This document shows positions 44,862 through 55,337 of a DNA stretch of 64,000 nucleotides, piece after piece. This stretch comes from Leptodactylus fallax. Lineage: Eukaryota > Chordata > Amphibia > Anura > Leptodactylidae. Both the position numbers and the translations under genes were made by a program. Numbering within the stretch: position 1 is the stretch's first letter; each line of letters begins with the position of its first letter. The notes below the pieces were generated by a model. It searched no databases. It was not told the origin of the DNA and saw only the letters and a program-made list of their open reading frames with translations. The stretch lies in the NCBI GenBank assembly GCA_947044405.1, contig CAMRHE010000021.1, positions 7,300,501 to 7,364,500 on the forward strand, given 5' to 3'.

Positions 44862-45150
44862 AGACCGGCCCTTTGGGCCCCCGGGGGGGCCCCCCGGGGG
44901 GGGGGAAAGGGGGGGGCCCCCCCCCCGGGAGCCCTAAAAAAACCACCGAAAAAAGCCGCCCCCCCCCCCGAGGCCCCCCCCCCCCCCGGGGGGGGGGGGC
45001 GTGGCCCCCCCTCCACCGCCCCCCCCCTCCCTCTTCTTTCCCCCCCCCCCCCCCCCCCCCCCCCGCCCCCCCCCCAAAAAAAAATAAAAAACGAAAAACC
45101 ACAAAAATTTAATTTTTATTTCCCCCCCCCCCCCCCCTACTTTTAAAACC
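44850..45150. other. Homopolymer block inside RT of G3, probable assembly artefact
   Basis: About 300 bases of long C and G runs with A tracts replace what should be roughly 500 bases coding the RT thumb. Sense resumes sharply on both sides (RNase H on the left; the end of RT with ATFEDHLHQL on the right, minus strand). Proline- or glycine-rich ORFs in it (44744-45146, 44819-45102) are products of the runs. Confidence 0.7.
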
Positions 45151-45196
45151 CCAACTGGTGGAGATGGTCTTCAAAGGTCGCAGAATACACTATAAT

Positions 45197-45614
45197 ATAG
45201 CTAGAAACTGGAAGAAGGTGAGTCCCCCATCTAGTCTTGAGCTTGTGGCTAGAATGAAGGATGTGAGGAGTCTTGAATACCTGACTGCTGGCCTACATAA
45301 TTCACGGGAAGCCTTTGGGGCTATTTGGGCACCCTGGGACATGTATTGTACATCACAGGGTCTCTGATCTCTAGTCCTCTCCTTCCCCCCCCCCCCCTTC
45401 CCTTTGGTCCTACCCTTGTCTTCTTAACCCCTCCATTCCCCCCCTCCCTTGTTCACTGCTTAATTTAAATGCATATTGCTTAAGGGGGAGGAGGCAGATA
45501 GCCTCTATTTACCTCAATGCTTCCTGTTTGTTTGATTATTATTGTTTTTTTGTTTTTTCTTTACCCCTTGTTAATGAAAAATTTTTCAATAAAATTACAG
45601 TTATATAAAAAAAA
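45197..45614 (+). mobile_element. 5'-truncated L1-type LINE insertion
   Basis: The 418-bp insert is flanked by a 15-bp target duplication, AGAATACACTATAAT (45182-45196 and 45615-45629). It ends with AATAAA (45588-45593) and a short poly(A). Its 5' part codes for the end of an L1 ORF2: LELVARMKDVRSLEYLTA and AFGAIWAPWDMY, the IWxPW motif typical of the L1 C-terminus, stopping at 45367. It interrupts the G3 RT just after its active-site motif, so it is younger than G3. Confidence 0.85.
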
Positions 45615-45629
45615 AGAATACACTATAAT

Positions 45630-47129
45630 GTCATCCAAGTAGATGAGAGTGAACTCAAAGTTGAAGTCACCGAGACATTTCTCCATCAACCGCTGAAACG
45701 TTCCGGGTGCATTTGTCAACCCGAAGGGCATCCGGTTAAATTCGTATAGTCCCATGGGCAAGATGAATGCCGTCTTCTCCTTGTCTTTTGTGGCCATCGG
45801 CACCTGCCAATACCCACTAGCCAGATCTAGTGAGGAGAAGTACCGGGCTCTCCCCAGCGCTGAGAGGGACTCCTCAATCCGTGGCAAGGGGTAGGAATCT
45901 CGTACGGTGCAAGCGTTTAACTTCCGATAGTCTACGCAAAATCGGATGGACCCATCTTTTTTTCTTACTAACACCACAGGAGCTGCCCAGGGACTCTGGC
46001 TTTCTTGGATGATCCCACCCTGTAGCATCTTAGCTAACAGTTCTTTTACTTCCTGATACAACTGTGGAGGAATTTGTCGGTAGCGCTCTCTAACTGGAGG
46101 GGTGTCTCCTGTGGGAATCTCATGGTAGATCCCTGTGGTACATCCAAAATCTTCAGCATACCGTGCAAAGGCGGCTCGGTTCTCCCACAACAGCTCATCT
46201 ACCTTCTGCACCCATTCCAGAGAACATGAACTTGCATCCATCTTCATCTGTTCTCGAATTGCATGGCCATTCCATTCAGAGGTGGGTTCCTCATCTTCTC
46301 CCATGGACACAGTTACGGTCCACTCATCCCTTTCAGTCGGCTTCAGCTGCATTGGAGTTACTTTCCTTACTTCCTCCGGAGTCACATAGATGTTAGCCAG
46401 CTGCCTCCCTGGGGTCAGGTCCACACTCTGGTCCTGAGTGTTTACACATCGAAGTGGTACTCTTCCATTGCGAACTATTGCCAAGGAACGGGCCACTAGC
46501 GGATCAACACCTCCTTCGGCTGCCTGCAGTGGTTCTACCAACACAGCTATGCCCTCTAGTTTCCGACAGGTGCCTACGGGCATAGACACTATCGTCTCCC
46601 GACTGGGTGGCAGTGTAACTTTTGTATGCAAAGGAACTGAAATTCGAGCCAGAGGACGCTGTGCATCCGAACTTTTCTGTAAGCCACATGTCCGGATCAG
46701 CCGCTGGAAAGCTGTTTGAGTAGGCCGATGGGTGGTGGTTTCTTTCCAATAACCGTGACCTTTCTTTTCAAAGAGGATCTGATCTAATTCTTTTAACACA
46801 TTCATCCCCAAAACGACAGGGACCTTTACTTCATGTGACACCTGTACCACCACAATGCCTTTCCTACCTAGATCTTGGCCACATAACCGGACATTCATCC
46901 AGGCCACTCCCACGACTGGAACTGGTAACTGGTTAGCTGCGACCACTCGTACGAATGTATGGGGATCATATTTCACATGTTGCTGGAAGTACCGTTCATA
47001 ACAGTCTCTACTCAAGGTCGTTACTTGGGAACCCGTGTCAATCATCCCGGTAACCGGAATACCCTCCATTTCCACCTGTATAACAGGACTTGCAGCGATC
47101 AGGTCATCATTAGGGCATTCTCCCCACAT
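45630..47129 (-). pseudogene. G3 protease and reverse transcriptase, cut by the L1 insertion
   Basis: ATG at 47127-47129 (MWGECPNDD). The protease motif MIDTGSQVTTL is at about residue 35. RT blocks are FCVDYRKLNACTVRDSYPLP, SLDLASGYWQVPM, MPFGLTNAPGTFQRLMEKC and YLDDIIVYS. The frame then enters the LINE and runs into antisense LINE sequence until 45561, so the ORF end is artificial. The start is in a different frame from gag, consistent with frameshifted gag-pol expression, though the ATG could also be internal. No stop lies in the 500 gypsy codons. Confidence 0.9.
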
Positions 47130-47179
47130 AGTCTTCTTGTCAGTCTCCCCTACTACACGCCCTACAGCAGCAGGGGACT

Positions 47180-48205
47180 TCAGTTTAACGGCGGTCTCTC
47201 ATAAGTTTGTGGCTGCTCTGGACATCTAGCAGCAACGTGGCCCATCCGTCCACACTCCCAGCAGCGTATCTCCCGTCGTTCTGGCCATCTGTTTGGGCCC
47301 CTTCGGTAAGCCCCTTCGATTTCTCCTGAGCACTGCACTAAATGATTTGGACCCCTTCGGTAGGTCCTATCCTCATCCCTCCAGCGGGGTGGTGGGTGAT
47401 TCTGATTTTCTGGGTATGGACGGCTCACCCTTTCACCTCCAGTTTTCTGGAAGTCTGCAATTTTCATAGAATGTTCATCACAACGGGTGTGCAAGTGTTC
47501 CATTTGCTCTTGCAGTTTCTGCATTACTGTGAGAATTTCTTTAACCGTCCCCTTTTCTACTGTCTCTGAGCCAGAACTAGCCCCCTGTGACAAAGTAACT
47601 CCAACTGTGGTCTGGTGCCTCGGGACCATACTATTGGCACGGGAGATGGCCTCTACCTGTACATCATGGAATTTAGCATCAGTCTCTCGTCGTATAAAAT
47701 CCTGCATAGTCACAGTTAAACTGCCGTCACGTATCCCCAGGACAAACTGGTCACGGAGAGTCCGATCAGGGTTACAGAAGGCTGGCGAGCCCCCTCTTTC
47801 CTTCACTTGAATATCTCGGAGCAGTTCTTGTAGGGCATTTGCATATTGGGGAAGGCTTTCATTCTCCTGTTGTACCCTCTGGAAGAACCGAGCCTGCAGA
47901 GACCCCAGCAATGCAGTTTCTCCATAAATGGTTTCTAGAATCTGGACTACTTGCTCAAATGTCTGCCTTTGTTCAAATGGCCTCAATATCACCGTGGTCT
48001 TAGCATCCCCTTGTAATGTCAATATTGCTAGCTCTACTAGTACTTCTGGTGTGGTCTGGTACATTCGCTGTATCATTCTTATCTGTTCCACCCACATACT
48101 CACTGACATATTATTGCCATCAAATTTAGCTAACTGACTCATTATAGCCCCTGCTGGCATTCTTCCTCCAGCACCATTCTCCCGAACGGGTGCGTCACCG
48201 TCCAT
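47180..48205 (-). CDS. G3 gag protein
   Basis: The start is taken as ATG 48203-48205 (MDGDAPVREN), 12 bases inside the primer site. The frame is open further up to 48307, but that part overlaps the primer site and LTR. It is 341 codons, intact. The capsid-like part is helical (FDGNNMSVSMWVEQIRMIQ, QYANALQELLRDI, LRDQFVLGIRD). A CCHC zinc knuckle CWECGRMGHVAARC lies near the C-terminus, after Arg-rich repeats containing YRRGPN. It would form the particle that packages the element RNA. Pol follows about 50 bp on in another frame. Confidence 0.88.
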   Translation of the reverse strand: MDGDAPVRENGAGGRMPAGAIMSQLAKFDGNNMSVSMWVEQIRMIQRMYQTTPEVLVELAILTLQGDAKTTVILRPFEQRQTFEQVVQILETIYGETALLGSLQARFFQRVQQENESLPQYANALQELLRDIQVKERGGSPAFCNPDRTLRDQFVLGIRDGSLTVTMQDFIRRETDAKFHDVQVEAISRANSMVPRHQTTVGVTLSQGASSGSETVEKGTVKEILTVMQKLQEQMEHLHTRCDEHSMKIADFQKTGGERVSRPYPENQNHPPPRWRDEDRTYRRGPNHLVQCSGEIEGAYRRGPNRWPERREIRCWECGRMGHVAARCPEQPQTYERPPLN

Positions 48206-48217
48206 TCTGGTAAGCGG

Positions 48218-48235
48218 ATCCTGCCGACTACGCCA
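48218..48235 (-). other. Primer binding site of element G3, complementary to tRNA-Ser
   Basis: The plus strand reads ATCCTGCCGACTACGCCA, identical in 18 of 18 positions to the 3' end of vertebrate tRNA-Ser (AGA/TGA) with CCA. It lies three bases inside the 5' LTR. Confidence 0.85.
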
Positions 48236-48238
48236 ATT

Positions 48239-49227
48239 TGTGAACCGAGAGCAAGGCAGGTGGTTTGGACTCCGCAACCATAAATGAACGCACACGCGGT
48301 AGTTCAAGAAAAGAATATATATTTACTATAAGTTAATAAAGGCTATTTGAAGGTAAAATGACAGGGATAAAGACAAGCAAAATATACAATATAGTATGAA
48401 CAATTTCAAGGCAAATCCTGCAATGGTTTCTACTTTTACTCTGTCCACTTCTGCAGTATGGACTCTGAATGAACAATATACTCAAAACTATCCCTAACTG
48501 ACCCTGACATCACATTTGGGTGCACCCCCTTTTCCCCAGTGGTCCAGGTGGACCGCTTACAGTCCGTAGAAGCGCGCGGTGGGGCCCAAAGTCGTTCCTT
48601 TCTTTTATAGTGAAGCGTCCTCCCTTCACGGTTATCAGGATCTCAGGAGAAATGAAGTCCTCTTTAACAGGGAAACCCAATGAATGCAATGTAATCCAAC
48701 AGCAGATTCCACTCAGCACACTGACAGTCCTGCCGAATCCTTACACTGAGCTGGGATGTAAGCCAGGATTTAGCAGGTGCTGTCCAGTACATCAACAGCA
48801 CTGCGAGTCTCTATCTGTGGTATCCATATACACAGTCACAATGTCAGTCTCACTGATCAGCCACTGAGCACAGTTCCTTTCACGTGGACTCACTAGTCCT
48901 GTTGTCTCTTTACACTCTGTTTGTCTCTGGACCAAGATACAGCTTAGCTGTACAGAAAAATATCCACACCAGTTCAACACAGCACAGAAACCTGTCTTCT
49001 CTCTTGCCAAGATGGCTGCTGCTCTCTGTCTCGTCACTTCCTGCTTCTCTGCTCACACTCTGTCTGCAGAACAGGCAGGCTGACATAAAAGGGGGGGGTC
49101 TCACTCCAGCATCATGTCACAATTACAATGGCTGCTGTCTTAAAGTAACAGAATCACAGAAATACATTCAACATTAACAATTTATACAGACAAATAAAGC
49201 TTAGGACAACATTGGCTGTCTCTTACA
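48239..49227 (-). repeat. 5' LTR of element G3
   Basis: 989-bp copy, the promoter-bearing LTR for the minus-strand element. Nearly identical to 41608-42597. Confidence 0.93.
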
Positions 49228-49300
49228 TGTGTATATGCGTCCCTCTTTTTTTATTTTTTTTTTTTTTTTTTTTTAAAGAAGGGAAAAATATAAATTTTTA

Positions 49301-49334
<34 letters not shown>

Positions 49335-49430
49335 GGGGGGGGGGGGTGTTTTTTTTTTTTTTTTTTTTTTGTTTTTTTTGGTGTGGGGTGTTTGTGTGTG
49401 GGTGTGGGGTTGTTGGGGAAGAGGGGGGAG
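49228..49430. other. Low-complexity T/G block, probable assembly artefact
   Basis: Poly-T with G runs and GTGTGGGGTG-like sequence directly after the 5' LTR of G3. With 41071-41607 it hides the insertion site on both sides of G3. ORFs reading Lys or Pro runs here (49251-49576) are not genes. Confidence 0.6.
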
Positions 49431-50221
49431 TGCAGATGGCCACTGAGGTGCCAACAGCCCTGATTTTGCAGGGACACTTCTAGGAACTGACACAGAAAAG
49501 GGACTAGGTTAATGCATACCCTACTTTGAAATAAACCCCTCAATTTTTGCAAATAAATGTTGGCAGGTTTGGTCAAGGTTAGCAGTAAAGGAGGGAAATG
49601 AAGAAGAGAGCCATGCTAAGAACCAGAAAAGAGAGCAGAAGCCATGCTAAAAACCAGGAAAGAGAAGGGGAGCCATGCTGGGAAGCAAGAATGATGGAGA
49701 TCTCTTATTTGGGAGACTCCCCCCAAAAAAAAATTGCTGACTTCCCAGACTCCTGGAAGAGCAGGCAAATTGCCCAGGATACCAGGTAGCCATCATTTTA
49801 TATGCAACTTGATAACTTTATGTGGTGAACATGTCTTGGGCGTGCCCAGTACATTTAGATCCCAAAATGGGTTTGGCAATATATAAAAATGGGTGTGATG
49901 TTCCAAAATGACATGGTCACGCCCATGGGCATTAAGTAAGAGAGAGAATCACCTATGGTTATGTGTGTGGACTGAGGTGACTCTATTCTATCACAGCAGC
50001 TTTAAAGGGGTTATCAGTGACTATGATATTAAGCTCCATTCCTCTTCTCAGCAAGTGACATCATAAACATTGGTCATATGACCTTTCTGCAGCTCAGTCC
50101 CATTCAAATGAATGGTGCTCAGCTGCAATACCAAGCACAGCCACTGTACAATGTATGGTGCTGTGCTTGTTAACTCATAGGTCATAGAAACAAAATTTTC
50201 ATGAAACAATGGTTAGTTATG
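49431..50221. other. No gene; short imperfect tandem repeat
   Basis: About 49597-49690 holds three imperfect copies of a roughly 35-bp unit built around GAGAGCCATGCTAAGAACCA. The remainder is unremarkable. Confidence 0.5.
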
Positions 50222-51395
50222 TTAAAGGGGTTGTCCAGAATAAATATGTATTTTAACCATGAGGCCCCCATGCCTCACCCTCCAACTTTCGAAAGAACAT
50301 TTATTACTAGTGCGCATGTGCAATACAGTGGGTAATGACATCTCGGGTTCGGAGCTGAAAGGAAGCAAAGGTAAGAGAGTAATGTGGCTAGTAGGCGGGT
50401 CAAATAGAAGGTACTGGCTGATACACATCACAAGGCCATGTACTGCCGTATAATATGGACTGCGCATGCGCAATCCATATTGTACTGTGTGGGGGACACT
50501 GTGGAGCATATTATACTGTGCAGGGGCCACTGTGGAGCATTATACTGTGCAGGAGCCACTGTGGAGCATATTAACTGTGTGGGGGCCACTATGGAGCATT
50601 ATACCGTGCGGGGGCCACTGTGGAGCACAGTATACTGTGCAGGGGCCACTATAGAGCATTATATTGAGCAGGAGCCACTGTGGAGCATTATACCATGCAG
50701 GGGCCACTGTGGAGCATATTATACTGTGCAGGGTTCACTGTGAAGCATTATAACATGCAGGGGCCACTGTGGAGCATATTATACTGTGCAGGGTCCACTG
50801 TGAAGCATTATACCATGCAGGGCCACTGTGGAGCATATTATACTGTGTGGTGGCCACTGTGGAGCATTATACCATGCAGGGGCCTTTGTGGAGCATAGTA
50901 TACTGTGCGAGGGCCACTGTGGAGCATATTATACTGTGTGGGGGCCACTGTGGAGCATTATACCGTGCAGGGGCCTTTATGGAGCATATTATACTGTGCA
51001 GGGGCCCCTATGGAGCATTATACTGTGCAGGGGCCACTGTGGAGCATATTATACTGTGCGGGGGCCACTGTGGAGCATTATACTGCGCAGTGGCCACTGG
51101 GCAGGCTAGCTAAGAAAACAGAGAGGGGAGTGAGTGAGAGAGGGAGGGGTTAGCGAATGAGAAAGGGAGGGGGGAATGAATCAGCTCTGAGTGCAGACCA
51201 AGGAATCATGGGAGTTGTAGGAACAGGAAGATGTTGATGTAAATAAATGCAGAGGATACCAGGACCTCCAGAGAACACATAAATCACTCAAAACGCTGCT
51301 AAAGGTATTTGGGTGCACTTATTAACCTATTAATAGCACTAAGGCCTTTTTTTGCAAATTTTTTTTTTTTTTTTTTGCCCAGAAAACCCCTTTAA
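50222..51395. mobile_element. TTAA-bounded element carrying a minisatellite
   Basis: It begins TTAAAGGGGTTGTCCAG and ends (inverted) TTAAAGGGGTTTTCTGG, imperfect terminal inverted repeats of about 17 bp next to TTAA. The interior is non-coding and dominated by the minisatellite at 50482-51100. The class could be piggyBac- or Kolobok-like; no transposase is present. Confidence 0.6.
50482..51100. repeat. 29-31-bp minisatellite, plus orientation
   Basis: About 20 tandem copies of a unit near GGGGCCACTGTGGAGCATTA + TACTGTGCA, with a two-base TA length variant. The long ORFs across it (50438-51153) only translate the repeat. The same unit, inverted, makes up 57215-57945. Confidence 0.9.
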
Positions 51396-52733
51396 AAGTG
51401 TTATTGAAAATTTAGACAATTCTTATGTATTTTAACATGTTAAATTAAAAAAAAAAACTTTTGTGAAGGAAAGTAAAGAAAAGTACTATTGTGACTATTT
51501 GTATCTGTTTGAAAGTACATTTTCTACTTGACCTAATGTACAAATAACACAGACCTACAGAGCTTTCCATTGAAAGTGTAGAAGCAAATGAAAGGGAGGA
51601 GAAATGCAGTGAGAAAAATAGTGAGTATTTCTATATGAGAGTAAAAAATATATTGATTGTTTGTTTCTTAGATTATATTTATTTTATTATTTACATGACT
51701 GTGTACAGTTGACAGTCATCCCAAAGATCTTACCTATTTACCTTACCAATTATACTGAGATTACAGGGTGAATAATTGTCACAGCATGGGTTCTACCCTT
51801 TATGATATGGTTCTTACAATACAAGTAGCTGTAAAAATTATGTTGCAAAAATATTGCAACAGGTGAATAAATTGGATAAGATTGGACAGGATAAGATTTA
51901 TTAATATGGCATGTCAGACTTGAGTCTATTAAGGGATCCATGAAAATGAGCAAAAACATGACATGTCCTATTTTTTGACAGCCCATTATCGACCGTCAAA
52001 AAATAGACATGCATATAGCTTCACTGAAATAAATCGATTTTAAATGCAGTTGTGTGATGGCCATTAATCATGTTCGTGTGAATATAGCCTGAGAATGAAT
52101 GAGTGTATTCACATGTCTGTTTTTTCAACATACAGAAAAAGTGGTCAGTTAAAAAAACATTTTCACAGATACATGAACCTAAGAGAAATCAATGGGTTAG
52201 TTTCTAACAAATGTAAAAACATCTAGATGGATGTCAGAGTTAGCACCCTTGCATACGACCGTATGACTGGTCAGTGTGCTATCCGTGTTTTTCCCAGATA
52301 GCACACTGACCCATTCATTTCTATGGGCCCGTACACATGACTGTGAATGACACGGTCACATGTGCAGGCCGACAGTCTGGGCCGCAAAATATAGAACAGG
52401 TCCTATCCCTGTTCGATTTTGCGGCCCTGCTTCCGCGGCTCCTATTCATTGAATGAAAGGGGCTGTGGAAGCACGGCCTGTGCACAGGTGGCACATGGGT
52501 GACATCTGTGTGACCCCGTGCACTGCCCGTGGCGTTCATTCACAGCAGCCGGTTAGAACATGGTCATATGTTTTTTTTCTTTTTTTCTAGTCCAATTCCA
52601 ATTCTTTTTATAACAGTTTTATATTGATCATACTTAGGATAAACATATAACAATAATCTCTTTTTAGCAGTAGAGTTTTATAAATCAATAGGAGGTCTTA
52701 TATTAATTATTGATTTGAGTCATGAAAACAACA
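51396..52733. other. No gene; hairpin-forming repeat in the right half
   Basis: The left part is AT-rich and featureless. From about 52240 to 52560 there are strong hairpins: GTCAGTGTGCTATC (52270-52283) with its exact complement at 52297-52310, and GGGCCGCAAAAT (52379-52390) with its complement at 52416-52427. They look like parts of a foldback element. Confidence 0.5.
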
Positions 52734-53062
52734 TTAGGCTGGGGCCTCAAGTAGCGTAAATACTGCGTTTTGGCTGCGGAGTTTTACAGTACCTACAAAG
52801 TGGATGGGATTCTGGCTAAACCCACCCGCACATTGCAGAAAAACGAGGATATGCTGCGATTTTAAAAACGCTTGTGTCTTTGTAAATCGCAGCATGTCAA
52901 TTATACCTACAGACACAATGACGGTTTCCCTATAGGTATAAAAGAAGCAGTGAAAAGCGTTGCAGTGAAAAACACTGCGGGAAAAACTGCAATGCATTTC
53001 CACCGTGGTTTTTCCTGCAGAGCTTTTTGGTTACGGCTTGCTACATGGGGCCTTAGCCTAAA
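52734..53062. mobile_element. Short inverted-repeat element, family X (copy f)
   Basis: It begins TTAGGCTGGGGCCTCAAGTA and ends CTACATGGGGCCTTAGCCTAA-type sequence, with well-preserved terminal repeats. Internal words: GCAGCATGTCAATTATACC and TTTTTCCTGCAG. 329 bp, non-coding. Confidence 0.75.
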
Positions 53063-53249
53063 AAAAGATTCCATTTGTTGGATTCGATTAAGAGAAAAGA
53101 ACTATCCACAGATTTGACCTGTATATATATGGATATATGGAATAAGTTACACAATATACTTTCAATTTCATTATTAAAACATGAATACCAAGAGCTCCCT
53201 AAAACTGGAAGGAAAATTTTTCTGAAAGCTGTCACAACAAAAATCACCT

Positions 53250-53598
53250 AAAGGCTAAGGCCTCATGTAGCAAGGCAGACTGCAGCATTTTTCACAGAAA
53301 GTCCCCTATTATACCTATAAGGAAAATGCCAGAGTTTCCGTAGGTATAATTGACATGCTGCGATTTTCAAATGCAAGCATTTTTGAAAACACAGCTATTC
53401 CGGATTTTATCCTGCAATGTGCGGATGGGATTAGTTAGAATCGCATCCACTTTGCAGGTAACGTAAAACAGAGCGTTTTTGCAGTGACGTTTCCACTGAA
53501 GCCAAAACGCTGTATTTTCGCATCATTGGCCGTTTTTGGTCTAAAAAAAATGTGCAACAGAAAAAGCTTTGTTTCCGCAATGTGGGGCCTTAGCCTAA
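53250..53598. mobile_element. Short inverted-repeat element, family X (copy g)
   Basis: It begins AAAGGCTAAGGCCTCATGTA and ends TGTGGGGCCTTAGCCTA. Internal words TATAATTGACATGCTGCGA and GCGGATGGGATTAG match the other copies. Confidence 0.7.
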
Positions 53599-54965
53599 AA
53601 CTACACCTTTGTCTTAAAGCTCAAGGTATGAGACCAACTAGTGTTGGGATCCTTTCTTCAAAGGCCTCAAGCAACTATATTGTCAGTCTGTCTGTCTCTA
53701 TGGTAATAATGTTTTTGCAACAGCATACATAAGCCCTAAAGTTTCAGTTATCCCCTTTCCTAGTTATAAATATGAATATGTTGTCTTCCACCACTAGGTA
53801 CACAGTTACTTCTATCCAAATTACTATTTATGTTCCAAAGAAGTTGAGTTAATCATTTACACCCAGAGGTTCAAAGGAATGAATTTTGAATATTTTATTC
53901 GGTAGGTATTACTAAAATGAGAGTACAACCTGCAATTGTTTCCCACTGTGGAATACAAGCACAGCCATAAAAGTCACATAGCAAATAAAAAAGAAAAAGT
54001 TTTATGCGCATATATATATATACGAAGAGCTTCATTTTGACATATGTTAAATGGTATTTATATTCCCCCCTGAAGACACTGCTGTTTCTCTAATTAGTTC
54101 CTATACTTTATTCTAGTTCAGCTTTTCTGTTGTTTTTTATTGCTGTAAGAATACAGTCTCTGTAAAAGTAATAAAAAAACTACTTGAAGAATTCTATTGT
54201 TACAAAAGAAAGTCACACCAATAATAATAACCCTTTCCGTTTTGTACAGTTTTGAAAAGCAGGAATGGACCAGATTTTTAGGGTTAAATTGAAAACCACG
54301 TTTTTCCTCCACAGATTGTTCCATTTAATGGAAAATGAGCATAAGTTCCTGTCTGGAAGCACTATGCGTAGTGTAAACTGCAGTCAGATGGAGAAATAGC
54401 CTAATCAGGCATGGGAACCAGGCTTTAATTAGACTGCCTGAAAAACAAAACAGAAGAGCAAATGAAATGTTTAGCCATCTCTTGTGAATCCTGTTTCTAA
54501 TTTTGTAGAGGAAATTAAATCATGCATACATCAAAACCTTGGTTTAAGTTTCTAAGCCTATGTGAGACAAATATGAAAACAACATAAAATCTTTAAGACA
54601 TGGGCACTCAACCTGTTGTCCACTCTTGGTTCACCAACTTTTCCGATATTGAGATGAATTAAATAAGCCTGTATCTATCAAAATTTATATTTAGGACCTA
54701 CTAAACGCAGGTTAATTGTACATTATGCAAACGTTTTCACAGTGGTTAGATGAAGATGCTCCCACTCACATGTTACAAGGGTTTAAGTCTGTCCAGCTGA
54801 TATTACTATCTCAGGTATTTATGGCACATACTGTGGATATGCCAAAAATGTCTGATAGATACTTTCCCCGCCCATTCTACCACACCCAGGAATGGAATTA
54901 TGGAAACATTCGAGCTTGCTTAGCCATTCCCATGGATGTGATTTGAAGTTACAAAAAGAGCATAA
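53599..54965. other. Unique stretch; candidate conserved non-coding segment
   Basis: No transposon motif is present. About 54310-54550 has balanced composition with homeodomain-type words (CTTTAATTAGACTGCC, AATCAGGCATGGGAACC) and no ORF, in the style of vertebrate conserved non-coding elements. This rests on appearance only. Confidence 0.3.
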
Positions 54966-55337
54966 CACAGTGGCCCAGATTTGTTAATAGTTTGACTATA
55001 TAGTCAACTTAGACAGAAAGTCTGAAATTCACCAGATTGGTTGATGCTGGTTGATAAATTTGGCATGTTTTTAGACTGTCTAATCTATATGTATACCATA
55101 TTTTAGTTGGCTTACTTTGACCCAGAATTTTTTTAACACAATTTTGGTGCATTTATGGTGCATTGTAGCACATTTAAGCCTTGCCTCATTTTTGAGAATC
55201 TACACCCACATGACTAGCAAGCCAAAACATTTTAGCCCAAAGTGGCCAAGATGCGCTACATTGCACCAAAGATGCAACACATTTACAGTACACCATTGTC
55301 TAGGCATAACCCCACAATAGTAAATCTGGGCCAGTGA
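54966..55337. mobile_element. Short inverted-repeat element
   Basis: The ends CACAGTGGCCCAGATTTGTT and (inverted) CTCACTGGCCCAGATTTACT form imperfect terminal repeats of about 20 bp around a 370-bp non-coding interior with internal GGTGCAT and TGCACC words. Confidence 0.65.

Larger units (their letters stand above)
41608..49227 (-). mobile_element. Ty3/gypsy LTR retrotransposon with L1 insertion (element G3)
   Basis: LTRs at 41608-42597 (990 bp) and 48239-49227 (989 bp) begin TGTGAACCGAG and end CTCTTACA; by eye about six differences (about 99.4 % identity). Coding is on the minus strand: gag with zinc knuckle, protease, RT, RNase H, integrase. An L1 fragment (45197-45614) and a homopolymer block (about 44850-45150) interrupt RT. 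No clean target duplication can be read because both flanks are homopolymer-rich. It is the youngest of the three gypsy elements by LTR identity. Confidence 0.93.

Noticed and set aside
44744..45146. Proline- and glycine-rich ORFs
   Set aside because: Products of C and G homopolymers in a probable assembly artefact.
41603..49232. Target-site duplication TGTG for element G3
   Set aside because: The left flank reads GGTG inside a homopolymer-rich block and the right reads TGTG; only three of four bases agree and the flank is unreliable.
50482..51100. CRISPR-like array of short repeats
   Set aside because: Units are contiguous with no unique spacers, and the host is a vertebrate.
50438..51153. 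Long overlapping ORFs with repeating protein sequence
   Set aside because: They translate a minisatellite in several frames; the unit length is not kept as a multiple of three and the frames drift.
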